A stretch of DNA of 64,000 nt from Bostrychus sinensis (GCA_020698575.1 CM036242.1:13311124-13375123), one strand, 5' to 3'. Counted from the first letter of the stretch, positions 13,519 to 25,788 are shown. Made by a program: numbers and translations. Notes: generated by a model from the letters alone, not told the origin.

Positions 13519-15639
13519 TTTGTATTGTTTTAAGTTCTATCTAATGTGTTGCCTTACCTACTTTCGCTGCCCTGTCTGAGTTTCCTCTCAAAAGAATGTG
13601 ATCGGGTCGGGCCTCGTCAGCCTGTCACTGGTGCCGGCGTTTCATTAGTGCTGCCGTTCTCTGTCCGTTCGCCCCGCCGAGCACAAGAGCTCAAACACAT
13701 GTGCAAATTAAATCCACATCCAAACTCACTCCCATACACAAAGCAATTTAAATGATATTCATTAGAGCGATGACAAGTCCTGATGAGCCTTTCACTACGC
13801 CACAGAGAAAGAGAGGCAGACTGACGGAGCCAATGGAGAACTGTTCTTTTTTTGCCCCGTCAGATTTTTGCCAACTCTGTTTCCTGGGCACTCAGGCATA
13901 ATGCCCATCAAAGCACCTACACCTACAGGAAAGATAAAAAAAAAAAAAAAAAATCTCAGAAATTGGGTGGCATCATTCATATGAAGGGAATCTTGTCCTG
14001 ATCCAATCTGTGCATACTGCAGAATGCAACTTATGTAATTGCAGTCAACAGAGTGACACAACATGTTTTTGTGCAAGACTGGTAGTAGAGCTAAAGTTTG
14101 AGCTTCAGCTTCTACTTTTCCTGACTTTAATTCATTGAAAAAGGAATCTAGACAACATTTTCACCTCAAAATACTCATCCCTTCAAACGGTCTTGAACTT
14201 CTACTTAAGTTCCACGTTAGACCCATACTCACCCACAACTCTTTGTACTTTGTTATACATTATGTGAACGCATTGCCAACACCATATTTAATTTTGTTTC
14301 CTCTTTCCAGTTCATATATTTATTTTTTGCACTGTTTTGAGCATGGTCAGCAATGCTAAATTTCCCTGTATCAATACCAGCCTCCAATTCATCGTTGATA
14401 AGCCAGTGTAGACCAATCAGCCAATGGGAGTGCCCCAAAGCTTCTTGTTTGTTCTCAAATGAAAGCTTGTGATGAACTTTCTTTATTTCTTATATATTGT
14501 TATGATACTTCCATTAAATTTACTGTTAATGAACAAAAAACAAACGCTCATCTCTAAAGATGGGATTTAGTCAGTGCCAACATGGTGCATGTAACAGCTT
14601 TATCATTCTTTTAAGAATTGGCATGAAACTTTAGAGCAGCGTATGTAACTTCCTTTCCAAAAAAATAAAAATAAATAAGGGTAAGTACTTTGTCATTTGT
14701 GTATGTGAATATTTATTTTTTTTATTAGGAAAAGTTAAAGTTATTGGAGTGTTACTTTCACCCTTTAGATTCTCAGCCCATAATGTCAATTTTTGTCACA
14801 AAAATATTTCTGAGTTCTCAAGTGACATGTTTGCCAAGATAATTTCTAAGGAGATCAAACTAATAAACTGAGAGAAACATTTTTGACAGCTCATACTTGA
14901 TTTGAGTTGAGGCTTCAGTTAGCCCACACATTCATAATTGTGAGAAGAGGAAAATCTGCATTTGCCTTTGTTCATATATATACAACATCAGTTTGAATAT
15001 ATTTAATGTATTTTAAAGAAGTTAGTTTACATATCACACAGTCTACAGATTTGCTAAACACTGTAGAGTCTCTGTGTGTCCATTTTTTATTGATTGTCAC
15101 CAAAACATTTCCCTTAGTCTAGAGGAAATTGTTTTCCCCCCTTTAATTACTAAATCCAGTCATACAGAGTTATATTTATAGACTTCACAGTGTCTATAAC
15201 ATCTTTGCATACCACACTTTTTCCTGGCTGTCTGCATTTCTACGGATGTTTTTTCTCGTGCCAGCTGTCAATGAAGACACAAACTAAAAGCTGGCAAAAA
15301 TACTTAACTGAATGCACGAATGTAAAGAAGCATGGTTATTTATAGGCTCATGAGTGGTTGGCTAAGGCTATCAGTAATTTCAGACAGTTAGAAAACAGAT
15401 ACCTAGAACATGCATCACAAGAAATGTGTATATGCTGCTGTTATGGTGCAAAGTTACATTTAACTTCAGACAGACAGAAGACAGAAAGAAAAAGGCAAGT
15501 TCATTTAATAAACTATCTGCATGAATTCTGTCTATCAAACACAAAATAATTGTAAGGTATGTAAAAAGCTTCTGCAATGCAATGCTGTCAACTGATAAAA
15601 AAAAAAAAAAAAAAACTAAAAATGTCGAAAGTGTTCTCC

Positions 15640-15790
15640 TTCTCCCTCTATTATTTTCTCTGTCTTTCAGGCACAAGCCAATTAATTCTGGCCTCTCCTC
15701 ACAGCCCCTAATTAACCCCTTCAGGACTGGAATTATGCTTAACACTAGTGATTGAGGCCAAGCCTGAAATTACCCATCCCGCTCTGTCGT
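15640..15790. promoter_or_regulatory. Candidate conserved non-coding element
   Basis: Repeat-free block containing CCAATTAATTCTGG and CCCTAATTAACCCC, two TAATTA palindrome sites about 35 bases apart, plus GTAATGAC. It lies just past a T/A run. Regulatory role is inferred from motif density only. Confidence 0.35.
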
Positions 15791-15971
15791 AATGACAAAA
15801 TTCATGTCCTCAGCCTCGGATGTGTGCCTGTCTGCGTGTGTGTGTGTGCGTGGAACCAGAAAGCTGTCTTTGTATGTGTTTGTGCCTGATACCTCTTGAT
15901 TACCACTATCCCTTTTGTTAAAACTACATGCATACATTACCTTCTCTCTCATTAGCATGTGTGGATTCATA

Positions 15972-15975
<4 letters not shown>

Positions 15976-16034
<59 letters not shown>
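15976..16034. repeat. (CA)n microsatellite
   Basis: About 29 CA units. It lies between two repeat-poor blocks that look regulatory (15640-15790 and 16060-16310). Confidence 0.98.
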
Positions 16035-16038
<4 letters not shown>

Positions 16039-16059
16039 GGGAGTGAACTATACATTGTG

Positions 16060-16310
16060 TGGCATGTGGAATATGTTTCAGGAGCCATGAGAGGCCTACA
16101 GGCCCCACTGAGGGCCAGTTTGCCTTTTGTTTCGGCGGCGTCCAGCTACGCACACACACCGCACCGATGTTGTAATCAATTTGTGCGGCCAGACGTGCTC
16201 TGGACGTGTGTGTTAATTAACATTCTTGTGGGAGGAAATAATTTAACCGTGATAATGAGCTTGAAGAGGAGAAGTGAGAGGGGTGTGATCTCCGGGATAG
16301 CAGGCAAACG
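16060..16310. promoter_or_regulatory. Candidate conserved non-coding element
   Basis: GC-richer, repeat-free block containing TGTAATCAATTTGTGCGG, GTTAATTAACATTC and AATAATTTAACCG. Homeodomain-type cores with CpGs retained suggest constraint. An open frame crosses it but has no protein-like features and runs through the CA repeat. Confidence 0.35.
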
Positions 16311-16639
16311 TTATGTGGAGGGGGGTCCTGAGAATGCCTCTTGTGAAGGTAGTCACTCAGAAGATGATGATGGAAATAAAAACAACTTTGGTGTAGCAAA
16401 AGCTCTTTCTGACCTACGCACAATCACAAATGCATAGAAAATCCTTCTCTGGTTACATAGCTATCACCGATTCCTTCTTTACATGGGAATCGATGAGTGG
16501 TCCTAGGTCACATGGGGTACAAAGGACACTATTCTTTTACCACAGGGCCTGCCATAGCAATACTAAGATGGAAATGCGCAGAAATGACACAGGCTTTCAT
16601 CTAAGACAACTTTTCCTCTTACTAAAACATGTCATTGGT

Positions 16640-16745
16640 AAGCGCTCCTACCTCTCAGTGAGCAGATTGTGGATTTTATCCCTGGGCCAACCAACTCCTG
16701 ATCTCTTGGAGGGGAGTCTGCATGTCCTCCCTAAAGTATTATGGG
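16640..16745 (+). mobile_element. SINE type A fragment
   Basis: Contains TAAGCGCTCCTACCTCTCAG, GTGAGCAGATTGTGG and GGAGTCTGCATGTCCTCCC, matching the head and body of type A. The body stops soon after, so it is 3'-truncated. It lies about 60 bases before a type B SINE. Confidence 0.6.
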
Positions 16746-16801
16746 TCGTATAGAGATACAGTGATTAAATGTCGGAGTTAATTGTCTGACTGTGTGTGTA
16801 A

Positions 16802-17075
16802 GTGGACAGTAGCACAGTTGGTAGAGATCACTAACCCAAAGGTTGGCGGTTCGAACCCTGCTACCGGCATTACATACTGCAATGGGAAAGACACGTGACC
16901 CATCTTGCCTTGCTTTGTATCAATGAGTGTGTGATCGGTGGTGGTCGGAGAGGTCATAGGCGCAGAATACAGAAGTAGCTTACCATCAGGTGTGGGGAGT
17001 GAATGAATAATGCAATGTATAGCAACTTGAGTATCCAAAAAAAAAAAAAAAAGCACTATATTATTATATTAAAGT
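16802..17075 (+). mobile_element. tRNA-headed SINE, type B
   Basis: The head reads CAGTTGGTAGAGATCACTAA, then CCAAAGGTTGGCGGTTCGAACCC with a good B box. GGTGGTGGTCGGAG, CATAGGCGCAGAATA, GAAGTAGCTTACCATC and a tail A-run with GCACTATATTATTA follow. This is the clearest type B promoter head in the window. Confidence 0.85.
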
Positions 17076-17616
17076 AGCTGGTTTAGGCTATGGTAATAAG
17101 TTGTAGAGAATGAATTAATAACTATTTACTCCTACGCTTAGTTTACAGTTTATGTCATCACTACATAAACTTTTAAATTACTTTTCCTCTCATCGGAAAA
17201 TGTCACCCTGCAGGTAAAACCAATGCAACAGTTTTCATAATAAGTTTGCAATTCAGTATTTTGTTTTTGTTCAAATAATAATAAAGAAGTTGATTTCATA
17301 GCCATGCATTTCCAATACCTGTATGGCATCCTATGCTTGCAAATATTTATGGTTATACCAAGAAATTAAAACTAGTTAGAACAATACTTATAGGTCCCTT
17401 TCTATTAACTGCAAGGTAAGGCTGTGCAATGTATTGAATTTTAATCAGAATTACAATTACAAAAAACTTTATAACAGAAAAAAAAAAAATTAATTACAAA
17501 GTTTTTAGTGTAAAGTTGAAAATATGGAGTAGGCCGAAGCACTTGAGGACTAGACCACACTTGGTAGAACAAATTCTAGCAGTTTTGGTTTGGGGAGGAG
17601 CATGCTTATGAAGCTA

Positions 17617-18398
17617 AAGCTGGGGACACACTACATGATTTTCTCAGTCGTTACAGATTCTGAAAAGACTAGGAGCACACACTACCCCACTGGTTTCAGC
17701 AGATTTAGTTCTGACGACTGAAAGACTGGGGCTCACACATTTAACGACTACGCCTCACACACCACAAGATCTGTTGAGGCCAAAACTGACGCCAACCAAA
17801 TGCAGCAAACTCTTGCGGGGAACTTGCAAGAACTAAATGGTAAACAAACATGGATGCTACCTGGGTTGCTCTTGCCGTTGTGTGCACAGCTATCTGTTTG
17901 GAAAAAAGGAAAAGGAAAAAACGACTATGTATCCAGTTTCGCATGGGTAGCGCTCAACTTTCTTTGGTGTTTGCCATGGTTGTTTATGTTTTCTTCTTCT
18001 TCTTCTTCTTCTTCTTCTTCTTCTTCAAATTTCTGCTTATTTTTTCCTGCCGCTTCCTGTTGCTTCGTCTTCGTTCTCTGATGCTATTTCCTGTGTCCCA
18101 TCAACTGTTTTTCATTGGCCGCTGGACACTATGAATTCCCTATGGATATGTAAACAGCCCACACTACAGTAGTGTGTGTCCAGAGTCGGCTTTAAAATTC
18201 AAACATGTTTGATTGCTTGCGACTGATGTCAGGCCGTTTTTTGTGCCGCACACACTTGCCAATTCGAGTCTTTGAACATCGCAGACTAACGGATTTCAGG
18301 GCTGACGAGTGATTGCAATTCCCTGCAACTAATGTTGACTGGTAAAGACTCGGGGCAACTGTGAATCATTATAAAATTGTGTAGTGTGTCCCCAGCTT
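17617..18398. mobile_element. 782-bp non-autonomous DNA transposon with TA flanks
   Basis: The left end is AAGCTGGGGACACACTACA. The right end is its reverse complement, TGTAGTGTGTCCCCAGCTT: a perfect terminal inverted repeat of about 19 bases. Dinucleotide TA sits on both sides (17615-17616 and 18399-18400), as for a TA target duplication. The inside repeats CACACACTAC-type phrases and has a (TTC)n run. No transposase is encoded. Tc1/mariner-like mobilisation fits TA, but Harbinger-type alternatives are possible. Confidence 0.85.
17991..18026. repeat. (TTC)n microsatellite inside MITE
   Basis: Twelve TTC units inside the 782-bp element. They account for the poly-Ser and poly-Phe readings of overlapping frames. 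Confidence 0.97.
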
Positions 18399-19086
18399 TA
18401 AAGGTCATCCCAAACCTGAAATGGGTCACAGGCTGCGGGTATGTTTCTGTTTCGACTATTTGTTTACATCATGTGGTGCACACGCTCACACATGGATGGC
18501 AGCAGAGTGATTCCATGATCAGCTGTCCAGTCAAACAGACCCATCTGGACACATAAAACCATATGAAGTGGGACAGTGTTATTTCAACAGGATGCAGTTG
18601 TGCAAGGCTATGGATCAAATAAACAACACTAAAAAAAATAAAAAAATTAAAAAAATGGAAAAAAAAAACACAACAATTATTATTTTGGCAGTCTATGAAT
18701 AATGGTTTTAAATAGTTGTGATTTAAATTATGACCCAATTAATCGTGACTATGATTTTTCTGTAAGCCCCTTTCTGAGCAGCCCTGCTACTAGGATAACC
18801 CAATAATTTGCTGATCAAACAACCTGCGTTTTATGTTTTTGTGACCTCTTGGTTACTAATAGAGCAATAACTACACCAATCGATAGCAACTTCTATCCCC
18901 AGCATCAGACCATATAGTACTTCAAGTAGCCTACTCCTGTGTTAACTAACAAATTCCCTTAAATGACATGTTTCCACATTACAGCTAAATGTAATTAGTG
19001 TTAATTTGCTGATACTGCAAAAAGCCACCCTAAGCATGAAGGAGGCCTCTGTTTTGCCTATTAAAGGAGAACACGGCCCATCCAAT

Positions 19087-19112
19087 GGGGGGGGGGGGGG
19101 GGGGGGGGGGGG
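19087..19112. repeat. Poly-G run, 26 G
   Basis: An uninterrupted run of 26 guanines on the plus strand, unusual in AT-rich sequence. It could form G-quadruplexes, and its length could be an assembly estimate, since such runs are hard to sequence. Confidence 0.95.
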
Positions 19113-20007
19113 TCACTCTTCTGACCTCATAATGCAGTTTTACTATCAGTGCCAAAGGCGGCGCTAGGAGTCATGAGGTCCTTTAGCTAAATGCACACAC
19201 GCATGCATTTACACACATTCACTCATGGACATACAGGGAACATTGAGGCTCAAAAGGCCACTGCAGGGATGTTATTGTGAGACACTAAGCACTTTCTCTT
19301 ATCATAAGGGTCGGCCTCTTTGACCTTTGAACCCCTGAGATGGTTCATCATAGAGAACCCCCCTTGCTGTTCATTCATGAGTTATTTTTACACAGAGAAT
19401 AGTTAATAGCTAATTAGGCCCACCTTAAACCTCTCACGCATACAGTAACTAAATATAAATATAATGTACTGTATGCAATTGTAAACACAACATAGTGAGG
19501 TTTTAATGAGAAATATAGTTTCAGAAGTGTTTGAAAATAGCATTAAATTCTGAAGTTAGCTATAAAGATACAGTACGCAATTTTTGTTTGTCCGCCTCTG
19601 CCAATTTTACATAAAAATTACATTTTGAGCCTTTTCCCAAAAAATGTAGACCACAATTAATTCCCATTATTAATTCCATTAAAAAAAAGTATACACATTT
19701 CTCTTGCTTCTTCTTCTTTTTTTTTTTTTTTTTTTTTAATCTATTTTTGTTGTTTATTTTTGTATATTATATTAGCCACAGCCATAATTGGAATTCACAT
19801 TATTTGTTATAGACAATCATTAATTCAAATGCTGTTCAATTGATTGCTGTGCATGCATACTGTGCATACTTCTTTCTCTAGAAGTACGATGTTAACAATT
19901 TTCAAGTTTTAATTTTTTGGTTTTCAACAATCTTTTCATGCACACACATCAACATACACAATATTGTATTGATATTCCAGCTATTAATATCAATACTTCC
20001 CCAGTTG

Positions 20008-20031
20008 TTCTTCTTCTTCTTCTTCTTCTTC

Positions 20032-20090
<59 letters not shown>

Positions 20091-20098
20091 ATTATTGT
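20008..20098. repeat. (TTC)n-(TTA)n compound microsatellite
   Basis: About 8 TTC units run straight into about 20 TTA units, probably by a C-to-A change spreading through one array. Frames here give artificial poly-Asn, poly-Lys or poly-Ile. Confidence 0.97.
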
Positions 20099-20814
20099 TC
20101 TGATTAATGAAAAGCAGTAACACTTTATTTTCATGTTAGTTCTTCAATAAGTTGAAGATAAAAATGTGTCTGGCTGTGTTGGATAAATGCTGAGTATAAC
20201 TATAATGCAATATACTGTATATTGTTATTAAATTGTATTGTATTTTGCTGAACTATTGCCATGTTCTCAATGATATCAGCCTCATTGAAATGTACAATGT
20301 CCATTTATCTGACTGTGTAGTATGAGTATACACTTTTTTTCAAAATTTCAAAACAAAACAAATGCATACTGCTACAGACATTTGTAACAAGAGCTCCTGC
20401 ATTTTTTTATTTTTTTTTTCACAAATTTTTGCTAGTTTTTGCATATGGACTTACGTTAGTGCAGGAAGTGCATGAAAGATCCTGCAGTGGAAGTAGATGT
20501 TTTCCAAAATAAAACACCAGGAAAATTCTGGTATATAAAACAGAGATACAAATAATATTGGTAATAATGCTCTTTATTTTTTCTGTGCAGCCCAATACCA
20601 AATACAGTAAATTCACAGACCAGTATAGGCCAATGATTGGGGACCCATGAAATAATGCATTCTGATCGTAATAGTTTTAACAAATGCAAACAAAAAACAT
20701 GAGACCTGCACACAGTACACATACTGTATAATTAGTCAGTGTATTCCCCTCACACAGCAGTGTACACAGTGAGTATGAATGTGTATGTGCATGTGTGTGT
20801 GTGCATGTGTCTCC

Positions 20815-21065
20815 ACTGTGTGACTGCGGTTCTATTTGTGTCGGTAAAGTGGCTGAGCAGTGTTTGTAGCGTTTAGAGGAAATTACCCTGCGAGCGTTGC
20901 CTCGGCCACAGCAGATAGCGGGTCGCCTCTCCAGGCAGCGTGGCATATTGATTTCTTGTTGTGAGGAGTGCTGTTCAAGCCCCATTTAAGATTTCCATCC
21001 AGCCCACAGCCTGGGTGTGCCAGCCAGCCGTAAATTAGGGAAATTGCACATTCATCACGTGCGTT
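20815..21065. promoter_or_regulatory. Candidate conserved non-coding element
   Basis: GC-richer block with retained CpGs (for example GCGAGCGTTGCCTCGG and AGCGGGTCGCC), then GTAAATTAGGGAAATTGC and ATCACGTGCG, an E-box. No repeat family or coding frame was recognised. Confidence 0.3.
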
Positions 21066-21354
21066 ATTTTAAGATACTTTGGACACACTGGAGAAGATGT
21101 ACGAGGTTACAGGTATACAGCCACAGTGACTGAGTCTGAGTCAGAGCATGCTGGGAGGTATTAAAATAAAGATCATGAATATTTTAAACATAGCACTTTA
21201 TTGTATACACAGTATCAGCACATGCAGTAGACTGACAACTTCTAAAGACATCAAAACATACAGTACAAATTTTTACTTCCTAAATTAAAAAAAAATAAAA
21301 AAAATAAAAAAATCGATTGACAATTATAGAAAAGGCATAGGTGTTCCATTCTGA

Positions 21355-21610
21355 CTGAATGGCAGAGTGGTTTGCAAGAAAGCATTAGGTTTGTTCCTTG
21401 AGCCAGCCGAGCCACACTCTCTCTGAGTTGAGTCCGTCTCTTTCCAGGTACTCATGCAGCCTTCCACCATCCAGAGACATGCATGTGTTAAGTGAATTTG
21501 AATGAATCTAAATTGGCCATAATAAGTTTGAGAGTGAATGATTGTCTGTCACTGTATGTCTTTCACTTTATGTGTCAGCCATGTGTCAGCCCATAGTTAC
21601 AGCCATCCAC
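21355..21610 (+). mobile_element. Degenerate SINE type A
   Basis: Shares CATGCAGCCTTCCACC, CAGAGACATGCATGTGTTA, AATCTAAATTGGCC, GAGAGTGAATGATTGTC and GTGTCAGCC with type A, with many differences. An old copy. Confidence 0.65.
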
Positions 21611-21840
21611 AATCTAATGAAAAAAAAGTGTAAAAATTAAGTGTAATGAAGTATTTTGATTGTGAGTGATTCAACATAAACGAAACTAATGTCCTTAAAA
21701 AACTATGAACGCTGAAGAAATATAATATTTGCATTTGACCACACGTTACCCAATGAATAGATCTTTGCCTTTTCTAAGTGCTTCTTATTTATTACTTTGG
21801 ATGCGACTAAAATTTATTCAAGTTCGACTTGACCTGTTAA

Positions 21841-22333
21841 AGGTCCCGCTTTAACACCCATTGCTCCATTGGTTTTTTAAACTTTTAACCATGTTATAAT
21901 GTTCTCTGCACCTCAAAAACTACCTGGAGTAGTATTTTGTTTTATTCCCACATTTTTGAGTAATTATGTATGTGGAGGCCTTCCTCTTCTCAAGAGCTGA
22001 AAACACTGTAGCACTATGTAGACATGCGCAACCAGAAAGTAGCCTGTGCATTTCTAAAGCCCATACAGCTTCACTGGACTCATTCGGATAATTTCACACT
22101 TAAATTGCTGTCACTACAAAGCAGTAATCTCATTTATCTATTTGTTAGCGTCATGTTTCTAATAGCCTTGCTATTTGGCCATCTTATGCTCTGTCCATTC
22201 CCCACTGTTGCCAGCAGGGGGTGACAGGCATCTTAACCAAGTGTTTTCTGCAAAGTCAAAACAGCTCCCCATAAAATGTGAGTTACTAATGCAATTATTT
22301 TAAAAAGCCTGATATAAGCATAATATTGGACCT
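21841..22333. mobile_element. TTAA-flanked MITE, copy 2 (most complete)
   Basis: Flanked by TTAA at 21837-21840 and 22334-22337, with short inverted ends AGGTCC and GGACCT. The right end read inward (AGGTCCAATATTATGCTT) matches ends of familiar fish elements. It contains CCAGCAGGGGGTG at 22211-22223, close to the CTCF core. It is 493 bp long with no coding capacity. The TTAA target points to piggyBac-type mobilisation. Confidence 0.8.
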
Positions 22334-23023
22334 TTAACAATATTCAAGGAAATTTAGTATAATGGTTATTCTTTAGGTAGGAAACATATTCACACTGTTC
22401 TTCCTGCCTATGGGTTGTGAGGTTCAGGTGTGTGTGGAGCAAACAGGAGATGGGAACAGGGAAAGAATCAAGAGAAAGTGAAGCATACACTGTGCAGTTC
22501 TGTCGGTGTGTCTTTGTGCGTGGAGTGCATTTGGTTGTTTCCTGGTGTTATTTGTGTTATGCCAAGTGATTCCATTGTGAAGATCTACTGAGCTTGTACA
22601 GCCAGCCCCCAACCCCCTCTAGAGAGAGCAGCTCACTGTTCTGGAGATCTCTCTCGATGTTCCTGGAGGATTGTGATGGCTGTATTGTGTAGGTGACAAT
22701 AAAAGGTGTGGTAAGCCAGGACAGGGCACCATCTCCAAAACCACTATTAAGATGTTGCGATTCAGCGGCATTGCTGTCTGGGTTCAGGCATTGCAGGCAA
22801 TTTACATCTCAGAATGCACTTTGTATTTGGTGGTAGCAAACATATAACTATCACTACTTTTTTTCTTTAACACATATTGTAATTCAGATAAGCTAGACAT
22901 AATAAATATGGAATCATAAACATGTACCTTGTAGTAGCTGTAATGAGGCTTATACGTGTTGTGTTGTTTTTGGCCTTTTTTGTGACATGGATGGATAAAT
23001 TGCAGTTTACAATTTCACACGTG

Positions 23024-23400
23024 GCACGGTGGCAGTGCGCTTAGTGTTCTCGCCTCCCAGCAAGGAGGTCGTGGGTTCGAGCCCCGGGCCGACCAACACA
23101 CCATCACACGAACTCTCTGGGTGGAGTCTGCATGTCCTCCCCGTGTTACCGTGGGTTCTCTCTGGGTTCTCCGGCTTCCTCCCACCGTCCAAAGACATGC
23201 ATGTGTTAGGTGAATTGGTGACTCTAAATTGACCCTAGTGAATGAATGTGAGAGTGAGTGTTTGTCTCTGTGTCAGCCCTGCGACAAGCTGGCCCCTGTC
23301 CAGGGTGTACCCCGCCTACGGCCCAAAGTTACTGGGATAGGCTCCAGTCACCCGCGACCCCTAACGGGAATAAGCGGTAGAAAATGAATGAATGAATGAA
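23024..23400 (+). mobile_element. tRNA-headed SINE type A (fullest copy)
   Basis: The head GGCACGGTGGCAGTGCGCTT leads to a B box GGTTCGAGCCC at about 23074-23084. Then follow GGAGTCTGCATGTCCTCCCC, CCGGCTTCCTCCCACC, CATGCATGTGTTAGGTG, CAGCCCTGCGACA, CCTGTCCAGGGTGTACCCC, CTGGGATAGGCTCCAG and GGAATAAGCGGTAGAAAATG, with a (GAAT)n 3' end. The short-repeat end suggests it was moved by an L2/CR1-like LINE. Low divergence between its internal blocks and the 9795 copy suggests fairly recent spread. Confidence 0.92.
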
Positions 23401-25042
23401 GTTCACAGCTTACTCTCATCTTTTAGGAGCATATGAATAGCTGTGGAAGCCCTGCATGGACATTCTGTTGCCTATAAAAATAACATAACACCAGTCAGAT
23501 GTCATGCCAAATTTAATTTGAAAGCATAATCTGTTTAAAAAACCCTAAACATGCATAATGCATGTGTGCTCACATGAAAACATTAGATGCTCGGACTACG
23601 TGAAGTGCTCAGGTAGTCCACACTAGGCAGCATGAACTGCTGCCCACTCCAAGTGAGTGACATTTATTCAAGTATATACTAAAACAATTTAGAAACTTTA
23701 GGGAGATAGAGAAAGCACATTTTTAGATCAGAATACAATAGCACCATCTTTAGGAAGTAATTCTTGGCCATTTTCATATGTGTATTTTTTAAAGTATATA
23801 CCTGTCATTCTAAAGGTTGTTTTCACATTCCTGAATTGTATGATGTCAAAATCAGATAGATGGCAGGAGCCAGTATTTCTCCTTAGTTTGACACTATTTT
23901 TAAAAAAAGAAATATTTAAAAATACAGAAAATACACAAATATACATGCTCATTTTTTGAGCGACTTAGTTCATAACCTCACTATATTTTTCAATATGGCT
24001 GAAGCTACCTTTACAGCCCTAGGGCCAGGTTCTGGAGCAGCTCAGAGGAACAGAGAAAATTGCAGCATCACTTATAGACACTAAAACAGAGGAGATAAGA
24101 GGTTTACTTTAATTTTTCAGTCTGATCATTTCTAGTGACTGTAAAACACACGAAAAATCTGGATATTGACACTTTAGCAGCCTTTTTCCATCCAAGTGTT
24201 GCCTGCTTTCCATCAATCTCACACTTGGAGGGCAAGAACATTGGTTTAACGGTCATATAAGGACCTTTATACAGTATGTTGCCAAAGTCCGGCTCTTACA
24301 GCAAACTGCTGTTGTCAGTGGCTCAAACAAGCCAGCAGTGCCTCAAACAGATTACAAACCCTAAATATGTATTGTTTTAGTCCATAGCGAGTTATTTTGA
24401 CGCGTCTCCTCATGTCTGCTGAACAGCGCCATCTTTGTTTTGTCTTTTGGTGGAATGCAAATGTCACATGACTGAAAACTATGGACAGGCCCTTTAAAAT
24501 GTTGTGGCATCATGTGTTGTTAATGTTAAGTGCACTGACAGCTAACAATCCACTCACATGTGATGTCAGATATGCACTGTCTTGTATTGTGTGTATTTAA
24601 ACATATATCCAGGTAAATCAAATTTCAGTCTGTAGATATGATTTTTCTTATATATTTGCTGAACTTAATGCATTTTGTAATGTTTGCACTATTCAAGAAA
24701 GTACACAGTCTGAAAGATTTAACTGTGTACTTTTACAATAATCATATAAAGTAATCTAAATTGTGAACCTATCAGGACTTATAGGAGCTTGGCCACTTAC
24801 TGGAAGGGAAACATAAATGTTTGTGTTTGCCTCATGATGAATTGTGTCTACAGGTCAGCATTCATCATTTTACTCCACTGACTGTAACTAATGGGCTTTA
24901 GTGCACATTGCAATTACACCGCAATACACTGGAGGTGTGTAAATGCAAAGGCTTCCAGGTGTATGCATGCATGTCCCAGCCACAGTACCCATTGTCTCCT
25001 GCGCTCTAGTTTTGGACCTTAATAGGCCCGTATGTGAAGGCA

Positions 25043-25063
25043 GAGAGAGAGAGAGAGAGAGAA
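25043..25063. repeat. (GA)n microsatellite
   Basis: Short uninterrupted run of GA units. Confidence 0.9.
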
Positions 25064-25470
25064 AATGGCTTTCTTACACTTCAATTTCACGCATATTTTC
25101 TTTGAGGCTAATGAGAGCCTTAAATACGGTGCCAGACTTTGGGCTGCACTCTTGAAGCCTGACATTTTCACACACAGTGGCACCTTGTCACTGCGGATGA
25201 AGTCCTTCTACCTCGCTGTTGAGAGGTGTGTGAGTGTGTGTGTGTGAGAGAGAAAAAGCATGCACGATTTGACTTCTGTGTGTAAAGTAAATGGGTAGAA
25301 ACTGGTCTGTGGAATTCTTCCTTGTGTCATGCACAGGTAAACGCTGAATGTGCTAATGTTTTTATTTTCTTAGTGGGATTTGCGTGCACAATGCTTCTTT
25401 CTTTATACGTAAATATAAGTATACACTACTCACTGTTACTTACTGTATCTCAAATATTCATGTCGATCCT

Positions 25471-25476
<6 letters not shown>

Positions 25477-25559
<83 letters not shown>
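25477..25559. repeat. (TA)32 followed by T19
   Basis: A perfect TA array of 32 units joined directly to 19 Ts. A self-complementary TA tract of this length can extrude a cruciform and is often fragile. Confidence 0.98.
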
Positions 25560-25560
<1 letters not shown>

Positions 25561-25788
25561 ATTTGGCTTGTTTTTGTTTCATTGTTAGTTAATAGTATAC
25601 ATTCACATACTGACTATGAGCTATTTAAAATCATTGACTTACCTATACCAACATGTACCCATAGCAGTGCAGGAAGGAGATGATAACTGCACACAGAAGA
25701 GCAAGTGCAGGTCACACCTCTTGCTTTGAGGAAGTCACGCTATATGCTTCTTTTTGAAGTACTATGTATAGCCTACTGTGGAGGTGTC

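Larger units (their letters stand above)
17418..18790. mobile_element. Older repeat split by a nested MITE
   Basis: The left part (about 17418-17540, GGCTGTGCAATGTATTGAAT and AATCAGAATTACAATTAC) and the right part (about 18680-18790, ACCCAATTAATCGTGACTAT and GAGCAGCCCTGCTAC) resemble the two ends of a common fish repeat that begins with a GCTGTGCAATTAATCG-like phrase. A complete 782-bp MITE lies between them. The pairing of the two parts is inferred. Confidence 0.4.

Noticed and set aside
15928..16437. 169-codon open frame on the plus strand
   Set aside because: It runs through the (CA)n array as repeated Thr-His, and the rest shows no protein-like features.
16840..16862. tRNA gene suggested by GGTTCGAACCC
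   Set aside because: It is the B box of a SINE head; no complete cloverleaf is present and a SINE body follows.
19902..20134. Poly-Asn/Lys and poly-Ile frames
   Set aside because: They are translations of the TTC/TTA microsatellite.
24265..24500. Possible MITE bounded by GGACCTTTA and GGCCCTTTAAA
   Set aside because: The two ends are not inverted relative to each other and no second copy was seen.
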